DNA of 5,056 bases, taken from Cyanobacteria bacterium T3Sed10_344R1 (GTDB taxonomy: Bacteria > Cyanobacteriota > Cyanobacteriia > Phormidesmidales > Phormidesmidaceae). This document shows positions 1 to 4,449 of this stretch, piece after piece (the first letter of the stretch is position 1; every line of letters begins with the position of its first letter). The notes under the pieces were generated by a model. It was not told the origin of the DNA and did no database searches. It worked only from the letters and a program-made list of their open reading frames with translations. A program made the position numbers and the translations under genes. Where the stretch lies: NCBI GenBank assembly GCA_003566335.1, contig PXDR01000356.1, positions 1-5,056 on the forward strand, given 5' to 3'.

Positions 1-340
1 CCGGAATCCCCGGAAATCCAGCCCCGGTGCCAATATCAATCACCTGTTGCACCGGCTGAGCGACCGCAGATTGTAGCGCCGCTGGCGGTTCCCCCCCCAG
101 CCAAGGGGCAATGCCGCTGAGAGAATCCCACAAATGCTTTTCCCAAAAGTCCTGGGGCGCAGTAATCCGGGTCAGATTTACCTGACGGTTGGCAGCCAAC
201 ACGCCCTGATAAAGCTGCTGAAATGTCTGCTGTTGAGCCTCGCTGGACTGCCAGCCCAGGCTAGCTTGCCAATGGTCTAAGCCATCAGGCAGGCTCAACT
301 CAGCCCCAGCATCAGCGGCAACCGGAGAATCCATAGACAT
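1..340 (-). CDS. rsmG: 16S rRNA (guanine-527-N7)-methyltransferase RsmG, N-terminal part
   Basis: This gene is cut by the window edge: 113 N-terminal residues are visible and the C-terminal half lies beyond base 1. RsmG (GidB) methylates N7 of G527 in 16S rRNA using S-adenosylmethionine, in the cytoplasm. The recognisable parts are a segment reading NLTRIT near residues 55-60, then FWEKHLWDSL at 65-74, the family's typical lead-in, and the Rossmann SAM-binding motif VIDIGTGAGFPGIP at 100-113. I chose the ATG at 340; a second in-frame ATG two codons later (334) is equally possible, and neither has a clear Shine-Dalgarno sequence. The gene lies 74 bp downstream of a membrane-protein gene on the same strand and may be cotranscribed with it. 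Identification rests on the SAM motif plus the lead-in and is firm. Confidence 0.93.
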   Translation of the reverse strand, partial: MSMDSPVAADAGAELSLPDGLDHWQASLGWQSSEAQQQTFQQLYQGVLAANRQVNLTRITAPQDFWEKHLWDSLSGIAPWLGGEPPAALQSAVAQPVQQVIDIGTGAGFPGIP

Positions 341-379
341 AGCGCACTCACAAGACAGGGCAAAACCGCAGAGCCTAAA

Positions 380-385
380 AGTATA
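380..385 (-). promoter_or_regulatory. possible -10 box upstream of rsmG
   Basis: The minus strand reads TATACT here, one mismatch from the TATAAT consensus, about 40 bases upstream of the rsmG start. No convincing -35 element is found at 16-18 bp spacing. Just upstream on the minus strand, at 385-400, a 5-bp inverted repeat (AAACC/GGTTT, 6-nt loop) precedes a short T-containing stretch. The same sequence could therefore be a weak terminator for the preceding gene. Either reading is speculative. Confidence 0.25.
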
Positions 386-414
386 AACCGTTGTTGGTTT
401 GGCCGTTTAGCCCG

Positions 415-1146
415 CTACGCCGGATCGGGCTGTGGTTCAGACGCTGGTGACGTTAAGGGAGGGCGGAAAGCCAAATAAACCGTGATGCCGAGCAGGGGGA
501 CTAATGCGATCGCAGCCAACAGCCCCGGACGACCGGCCAAGCCCCGACGGGCCATATCATCCCCTAGCAGGGTCGGCACCAGCAGCCACAGCAAACAAAA
601 ATCTAGGCTCATCACGTGAATGAAGCGGCTCGTCTGCCACTGCTGAATAAAATCCGCCCAGTCTCCCGTTACAAAGCCATATCCCAGCAATGCGATCGCA
701 GTCACGGCTAACGCTCGGCCCAGCCAGCGACTTTCTGTCAGCTTCAGCAACCGCGACGGTTCTCCCTGAAAGTCGGGATTTGGCTGGCGCAGCACCAGAT
801 AAGGCATCAGCAGAAATGCGCCCAGGGCAAAAGAGCCCAGCACAAACGGCCAGGCCCACAGCCGTTGTCCATGACCATCTACCAAAGCCAGGCAGGCATA
901 GACCATCGGCCACACCCCCATCAGATTAAACAGCGCCAGGATGGTTGGGTTAATCCCATCCCACTCTCCCGTAGACATGCGCAGAATCAAGTCAAAAGTC
1001 TCTGGCCGATCCGGTGGGGCAAAGCCAAAGGCATAGACCAAAAATCCCAGCCACACCCCCGTCAGCAAAATCTTGCGGGTCTGGGTGCCCTGGGTCGAAC
1101 CCGTCATTGCGTCTGCGGTTGCATCTGGGGTCATGGGGGAGGTCAT
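415..1146 (-). CDS. conserved membrane protein of unknown function, about six helices
   Basis: The predicted protein has 243 residues. I do not recognise a named function. It has a polar, Thr/Ala-rich N-terminus (1-24), then hydrophobic stretches near 26-42, 66-88, 97-119, 142-160, 176-195 and 207-226, and a short Pro-rich tail. This fits a polytopic inner- or thylakoid-membrane protein. Distinctive segments are APPDRPETFDLI (43-54) after the first helix, a GEWDGINP loop (60-67) and FNLMGVWPMVYA (73-84). The C-terminal half (FIHVMSLDFCLLWLLVPTLL, 175-194) faintly recalls small DUF2834-type membrane proteins, but that is a tentative impression. The ATG at 1146 gives the longest form; ATGs at 1134 and 1107 are alternatives, since residues 1-24 look unstructured. 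It precedes rsmG on the same strand. Two HIP1 octamers lie inside it. Confidence 0.85.
   Translation of the reverse strand: MTSPMTPDATADAMTGSTQGTQTRKILLTGVWLGFLVYAFGFAPPDRPETFDLILRMSTGEWDGINPTILALFNLMGVWPMVYACLALVDGHGQRLWAWPFVLGSFALGAFLLMPYLVLRQPNPDFQGEPSRLLKLTESRWLGRALAVTAIALLGYGFVTGDWADFIQQWQTSRFIHVMSLDFCLLWLLVPTLLGDDMARRGLAGRPGLLAAIALVPLLGITVYLAFRPPLTSPASEPQPDPA
506..513. repeat. HIP1 octamer GCGATCGC
   Basis: This is the palindromic highly iterated palindrome characteristic of cyanobacterial genomes. It lies inside the membrane-protein gene and encodes Ala-Ile-Ala on the minus strand. The flanks (T before, A after) extend the palindrome to ten bases. Confidence 0.9.
692..699. repeat. HIP1 octamer GCGATCGC
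   Basis: This is a second HIP1 copy in the same gene, again flanked by T and A and again read as Ala-Ile-Ala on the minus strand, within a predicted membrane helix. Confidence 0.9.
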
Positions 1147-1577
1147 GGGAAATGATACAGAACTTGGTAAAAGCGTTACAGGATGATGCTAAGAAATGAT
1201 GGCTAGGCTACACAACTGCGCTGTTTCAGCCGAATCGCCACCCGATGCTCCTTTTGTCTACTAAGTTTTTCACCAATATGTCAATCAACCTAACGGAGAG
1301 AGCACAGGACTGAACTCACCCCCTAGGGTGGAGCTATAGCAACGCCCCCGATTTCGATCCCCCCAAACTCACTTCACCCCGGTTCATCGCTCGCGGTTGT
1401 TGCCAGATTGATCCCAGTCAGCCACCTCTACTCGTGGGAGGTTTTGGGGAACTTTATTCAGGGATAGTTATGTTGCTCCCCACCTTATCGCCATTGCTTA
1501 CAGCCCCACTCGCCTGTCCCACTTCTCTCCAGACGGCCCCTTCAACGGCCCCTTTTCGGGCACTATCGCCTCCTGCT
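1147..1577. other. divergent intergenic region with no supported gene
   Basis: This stretch separates the minus-strand membrane protein from the plus-strand pentapeptide-repeat gene. I see no RNA gene or convincing small ORF. On the minus strand TATCAT at 1152-1157 resembles a -10 box so close to the start at 1146 that transcription from it would be nearly leaderless. On the plus strand a weak 5-bp hairpin (1317-1321 with 1326-1330, loop CCTA) and TATAGC (1335-1340) are the only promoter-like elements found, and neither has a good -35. From 1434 onward the sequence is open in frame with the downstream gene, with a GTG at 1434 and an ATG at 1470 preceded by AGGGA (1460-1464). Part of this stretch may therefore be coding. 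Confidence 0.5.
1533..1554 (+). repeat. two-copy tandem repeat, 12-bp period
   Basis: ACGGCCCCTT occurs at 1533-1542 and again at 1545-1554, separated by CA. It lies just upstream of the preferred start of the pentapeptide-repeat gene. The period is a multiple of three and in that gene's frame it would read TAPS-TAPF, so it does not settle whether this stretch is coding. Confidence 0.6.
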
Positions 1578-2522
1578 ATGCAAGTCGGACATTTCCTAGA
1601 ACTATACGAAACGGGTTACCGCGACTTTGCCGCCATCCATCTCAACGGCAAGGATTTGCAGCGCCGCATCTTAGTAGACGTTAACCTGCGGCAGGCCGAC
1701 CTGACAGGGACTAATCTGAGCCGCAGCTTTTTGACCCAAGCTTGTTTGGTGGCTGCCGACCTTAGCCGCACAGACTTGAGCTACGCCAAGCTCAACCAAG
1801 CCAATCTCCTAGAGGCAAATCTGACCAAAGCCTGTCTGCGCGGCGCTTTTTTGGTGCGCAGTTGCTTGGTTAAAGCCCGCCTCAGCGGAGCCAACCTTGC
1901 CCATACCAACCTGCGGGGGGCTGACCTGACAGACGCCAACCTTAGCGGCGCAAACTTGGTCGGGGCCAACCTGCGGGCCACCAATCTGAGTGGCGCTAAC
2001 CTGGCCTGGACTAACCTCAGCGGCGTCCGGCTGGGGGGGGCAGCCCTAGAAAAAACGAGTTTGCAGAACGTCAACCTAGAGGGCGCATTTCTAAATGGGG
2101 TGAATCTGGCGGGGGCTGACCTCAGCGGCGTTAACCTCAAGGATGCCAAGCTCAACGGCGCAGATCTGCGAGGAACCAACTTAACGGCAGCTTGCTTGAC
2201 CCATGCCACCTTACGGGGGGCAGATTTACGGGGAGCCAACCTAACCGGCGCTCGGCTAGAGGGGGCATACCTGGCCCAAGCTAATCTCACCGGGGCAGTC
2301 CTCAACCGGGCAGACTTTAACCGGGCCAACCTAGAAGCCACGCAGCTCAGTCAAACGCTGATTGACAGTGCCAGCTTTACCGAGTCGATTTTGCCCATAT
2401 ACGATCGCACCTATCTGTACGAAGTCGCCACGGGTGCCCCGCCCTGGCTGCGGTGCAGCACCCGCGAAACCTTAGATCAAGCCCAGTTTGTCACCCACCC
2501 CTATTCCCTCCTGGATGCCTAG
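1578..2522 (+). CDS. pentapeptide-repeat protein, about 51 uninterrupted pentads
   Basis: The predicted protein has 314 residues. A short N-terminal cap (MQVGHFLELYETGYRDF, 1-17) leads straight into some 51 consecutive A(D/N)LXX-type pentads at residues 18-272, without insertion or break. A 42-residue C-terminal tail, rich in Tyr and Thr, follows. Four pentads make one turn, so the fold should be a right-handed quadrilateral beta-helix of nearly 13 coils, about 60 angstroms long. No signal peptide or other domain is visible, which suggests a soluble protein. Known members include the DNA-mimicking gyrase protectors Qnr/MfpA and the cyanobacterial RfrA linked to manganese uptake; neither role can be assigned from sequence. 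I prefer the ATG at 1578 because the cap begins there. The frame is open upstream to ATG 1470 (with an AGGGA five bases before it) and GTG 1434. The 3' end overlaps cutA by 8 bp. Confidence 0.9.
   Translation: MQVGHFLELYETGYRDFAAIHLNGKDLQRRILVDVNLRQADLTGTNLSRSFLTQACLVAADLSRTDLSYAKLNQANLLEANLTKACLRGAFLVRSCLVKARLSGANLAHTNLRGADLTDANLSGANLVGANLRATNLSGANLAWTNLSGVRLGGAALEKTSLQNVNLEGAFLNGVNLAGADLSGVNLKDAKLNGADLRGTNLTAACLTHATLRGADLRGANLTGARLEGAYLAQANLTGAVLNRADFNRANLEATQLSQTLIDSASFTESILPIYDRTYLYEVATGAPPWLRCSTRETLDQAQFVTHPYSLLDA
1629..2393 (+). repeat. 15-bp periodic region encoding the pentapeptide array
   Basis: The coding sequence has a 15-base period throughout, each unit giving one pentad with a central Leu (occasionally Phe or Ile). 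Units such as SGANL, RGADL and TGANL-like variants recur, but codons differ between copies, so the array is old rather than recently amplified. The region carries G runs at 1915-1920 (G6), 2033-2040 (G8) and 2215-2220 (G6). Confidence 0.9.
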
Positions 2523-2850
2523 CCCCACCCCCCGCCACGGCGTCGTTCTCGTCACTACCGACTCCGAAGCAGCCGCCCAAGCCCTGGCCCGAGCCTTAAT
2601 CGAGAAGCGCTTGGCAGCCTGCGTCAACATTTTTCCGATTCAGTCCGTATATCGCTGGCAAGGCGAAATTGAGCAATCCGCCGAATGGCAACTGCTGATT
2701 AAAACCGATTGGGCCTGCCTCGATAAACTTCAATCTGCAATCTGCCAGCACCACAGCTACGATTTGCCCGAAATTATTGCCCTGCCGATTGAAGCGGGGT
2801 CTGAGCCTTACCTCGCCTGGATTAGCCAAGGAACGGCCCAAGACCACTAA
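2515..2850 (+). CDS. cutA: divalent-cation tolerance protein CutA1
   Basis: The predicted protein has 111 residues, the usual length of this family. CutA1 proteins are very stable cytoplasmic trimers with a ferredoxin-like fold. The E. coli member is linked to copper and other divalent-metal tolerance, but the biochemical role is unsettled. Family signatures are all present: VVLVTT (10-15), KRLAACVNIFP (31-41), SVYRWQGEIE (44-53), EWQLLIKT (57-64), HHSYDLPEIIALP (79-91) and YLAWI (99-103). Cys36 in LAAC and the HH pair before SYDLPE match positions discussed as metal ligands; the first-strand Cys of the E. coli protein is Thr here. The ATG at 2515 overlaps the end of the preceding gene by 8 bp and has no Shine-Dalgarno, implying translational coupling. 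A TTG at 2488 would add nine residues and is less likely. Confidence 0.95.
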   Translation: MPSPTPRHGVVLVTTDSEAAAQALARALIEKRLAACVNIFPIQSVYRWQGEIEQSAEWQLLIKTDWACLDKLQSAICQHHSYDLPEIIALPIEAGSEPYLAWISQGTAQDH

Positions 2851-2859
2851 ACTCTAGTC

Positions 2860-3408
2860 TTAACCCGGGGGCTGCTCAGGTAGACAAGACTGGGCGATGC
2901 GATTGAGCGTCTGCTCCACTTCTGGGGGCGCAGGCTGCTGATTGCGGGCAAGTTCATCAATTTCCATAAACTCTTCCACCGTGAACTCAGCCTGAATGCC
3001 GTTAAGGCTGCACTGGCAAAATTCTACCGGGATGCCACCTTGGGCACAGCCGTCCATAAACCCAGTGACAAACTCTTCGGGATATTCGTTGCCGCCCGCT
3101 GCCGCCTGGGGTGACTGGCCCGGTGATTGCCTAGTCTCGGGTTGAGCTGAGCGCTGTTGTTGGGGCGCGTCAGATCCCTGGGGGGAAGGAGCGGCAGTGC
3201 CTCCATTTTCAGTTGTGTCAGGGGTGTCGGGAGAAAGATCGAAATCTGGGTCAAATTCTGGTGACTGATCAGATTCCCCCTCTTGGGAGAGGGCAGTCTC
3301 ATCTGAGTTATCTGTCTCTGTGGTCTCAGTCCCGTTGGGCTGACAGCTAGCCAGCAATAGTACGCCCCCCAGACCTAGCGTCAGGGGTAGTCGAAGCAGT
3401 TTCAGCAT
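2860..3408 (-). CDS. small lipoprotein with low-complexity linker and four-cysteine C-terminal domain
   Basis: The predicted protein has 182 residues and I do not recognise a named family. Residues 1-21 form a lipoprotein signal peptide: basic start (LKLLR), hydrophobic core, lipobox LLAS followed by Cys22, the lipidation site. Residues 23-105 are a disordered linker, first acidic and Thr/Ser-rich, then rich in Pro, Gln and Ser. The folded part appears to be 108-178, with Cys121, Cys131, Cys133 and Cys175 in the arrangement FMDGC, FCQCSLNGIQ and AQSC. This pattern could give two disulfides or a small metal site outside the cytoplasmic membrane. The ATG at 3408 is well placed for the signal peptide. 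It lies 180 bp downstream of the ABC permease gene on the same strand, probably with its own promoter. Its stop is 9 bp from the stop of the convergent cutA, leaving no room for a separate terminator. Confidence 0.88.
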   Translation of the reverse strand: MLKLLRLPLTLGLGGVLLLASCQPNGTETTETDNSDETALSQEGESDQSPEFDPDFDLSPDTPDTTENGGTAAPSPQGSDAPQQQRSAQPETRQSPGQSPQAAAGGNEYPEEFVTGFMDGCAQGGIPVEFCQCSLNGIQAEFTVEEFMEIDELARNQQPAPPEVEQTLNRIAQSCLPEQPPG

Positions 3409-3588
3409 AGTGAATGAATTGATCTAAATACAGCAGACAGCTATCTCGACCGACAGCTGCGACGATTGAACTGAACGTGAGCTGAAGACAATGACGCCAT
3501 AAGCAATTCCAGTGTTTTCACACCCTGTCTTCAAACAGTTTCAATCGACATCGGATGACTCAAGCCTGACCGAAGGTGTAAGTCAACC
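3409..3588. other. intergenic region between permease and lipoprotein genes
   Basis: This 180-bp gap should hold the end of the permease transcript and a lipoprotein promoter. On the minus strand, two small inverted repeats follow the permease stop: CTGT/ACAG (3525-3538) and GTGT/ACAC with a GAAA tetraloop (3512-3523). Neither has a U-run, so they are not good intrinsic terminators. Nearer the lipoprotein start, the 7-mer GACAGCT (plus strand) occurs twice, at 3436-3442 and 3452-3458, 16 bp apart. On the minus strand TATTTA (3425-3430) is a possible -10 without a clear -35. Confidence 0.4.
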
Positions 3589-4359
3589 CTAACTCATCAC
3601 CTCAGGCTGCGACTTCGGCGAAGCGGCCTGCTTCTGCTGGCGCTTGGCCCGTTGTACTGGATCCATCCACCGCTCTAGCAAGATAAACACTTGGGATGAC
3701 AGGGTGTTGAGCACGAGATACACCAGGGCCACCGTCAGATAAATCTCAAATGACCGGTAGTTTCGGGCGACGATTAGCTGGCCCTGACGAAATAAATCTT
3801 CAAAGCCGATCACGGCTACCAAGCTGGTGTCTTTGAGCAAGGTGATGAACTCATTGCCCAGCGGCGGAATCATCCGGCGAAAGGCTTGGGGGAAAATCAC
3901 GTAGCGCATGGTCTGGGCCGGGCCGAGTCCTAGGGACTCCGCCGCCTCGTGCTGACCAGATTCGATCGACTGAATGCCGCCACGGACGATTTCAGCCAGG
4001 TAGGCCGTAGCGTTGAGGCTGAGGGCCAAAACTGCCGCCGTCAGCCGATCGAGGGAAAACGCTACGCCAAAGGCCGCGCGCATCACCGCTGGCAGGCCAA
4101 AGTAGATGATAAAAATTTGAACCAGCAGGGGCGTGCCGCGAAAAAAGTCGATGTAAATGCGGGTGGCCCAAGCCAAGGGGCGAAAGCGCGACAGGCGGGC
4201 AATGCCCATGAGGGTGCCCCCAATCAGCCCTAAAAAGACCGAGAAAGCGGTGAGCTGTAGCGTCACTAAAGCTCCCCGCATCAGGTTGGGAAGTGCTTCG
4301 ATGATATAGCCCAGGGACTGCTCCACGACCAGTTGTGCTCCAGAGGTTGGGAAATTCAC
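3589..4359 (-). CDS. glnP: polar amino-acid ABC transporter permease, HisM/GlnP type
   Basis: The predicted protein has 256 residues. It is an inner-membrane permease of the polar amino-acid uptake family, working as a dimer with a periplasmic binding protein and an ATPase. Hydrophobic segments lie near 31-54, 68-92, 106-125, 168-188 and 205-227. Family motifs are LVTLQLT (31-37), the DFFRGTPLLVQI segment (71-82) and the cytoplasmic EAA loop, beginning HEAAESLGLG (137-146) and reaching VIFPQAFR (154-161), which docks the ATPase. It is longer than the roughly 220-residue E. coli GlnP, mainly through a basic, polar C-terminal tail (235-256). The start is GTG at 4359; an in-frame TGA lies nine bases upstream, so no earlier start exists. 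The binding-protein gene ends 90 bp upstream. Substrate is inferred from the partner: glutamine or another polar amino acid. Confidence 0.93.
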   Translation of the reverse strand: MNFPTSGAQLVVEQSLGYIIEALPNLMRGALVTLQLTAFSVFLGLIGGTLMGIARLSRFRPLAWATRIYIDFFRGTPLLVQIFIIYFGLPAVMRAAFGVAFSLDRLTAAVLALSLNATAYLAEIVRGGIQSIESGQHEAAESLGLGPAQTMRYVIFPQAFRRMIPPLGNEFITLLKDTSLVAVIGFEDLFRQGQLIVARNYRSFEIYLTVALVYLVLNTLSSQVFILLERWMDPVQRAKRQQKQAASPKSQPEVMS

Positions 4360-4383
4360 GCCATCATATCAGCCCCGCCCAAC

Positions 4384-4419
4384 CCAGACTGCTAGGACTG
4401 AACGGTCTCAGCAGTCTGG
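4384..4419 (-). promoter_or_regulatory. intercistronic stem-loop between glnH-like and glnP genes
   Basis: CCAGACTGCT (4384-4393) and AGCAGTCTGG (4410-4419) form a perfect 10-bp inverted repeat. Inside the 16-nt loop, after one mismatch, 4395-4398 can pair with 4405-4408 (three Watson-Crick pairs and one G-U), leaving a 6-nt loop. In the transcript the helix lies in the spacer between the binding-protein and permease genes, and no U-run follows it. A 3'-end stabiliser or a partial terminator that keeps binding protein above permease is the natural reading, as known for other importer operons such as malE-malF. Confidence 0.7.
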
Positions 4420-4421
4420 TT

Positions 4422-4434
4422 AACCGGGCCGGTT
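4422..4434 (-). promoter_or_regulatory. second small hairpin in the same spacer
   Basis: AACCGGGCCGGTT is a near-perfect palindrome (arms AACCG/CGGTT, 3-nt loop). It lies directly beside the larger stem-loop at 4384-4419 and 15 bp after the binding-protein stop. In the transcript it precedes the larger helix, so the spacer holds two tandem hairpins. It is GC-rich but lacks a U-run. Confidence 0.5.
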
Positions 4435-4449
4435 CACACTCAGTCCACC

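Noticed and set aside
690..1199. Several plus-strand open frames of 60-100 codons across the membrane-protein gene
   Set aside because: They lie antisense to a hydrophobic protein with clear helices, their products are low-complexity and rich in Arg, Pro, Gln and His, and no start context supports them.
1317..1330. Small hairpin CACCC/GGGTG in the divergent intergenic region as a terminator or small RNA
   Set aside because: There are only five pairs, no U-run and no nearby promoter of quality; no known RNA family was recognised.
1781..2341. A 186-codon open frame on the minus strand, opposite the pentapeptide-repeat gene
   Set aside because: It is an artefact of the 15-base periodicity: the same repeat gives an Arg/Ala/Pro/Leu-rich product without domain character, and the sense strand has an unmistakable family match.
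2488..2514. TTG at 2488 as the start of cutA
   Set aside because: The extra nine residues (Pro/Ser-rich) are not needed by the family, TTG starts are rare, and the ATG at 2515 gives the usual length with a typical short overlap.
2856..2891. Inverted repeat AGTCTT/AAGACT at the cutA-lipoprotein convergence, a possible bidirectional terminator
   Set aside because: The stem is only six pairs with a 24-nt loop, has no U-run on either strand, and overlaps the lipoprotein coding end.
3436..3458. Direct repeat GACAGCT twice, 16 bp apart, upstream of the lipoprotein gene, as a possible operator
   Set aside because: Seven-base repeats at this spacing are common by chance, and no known regulator site matches.
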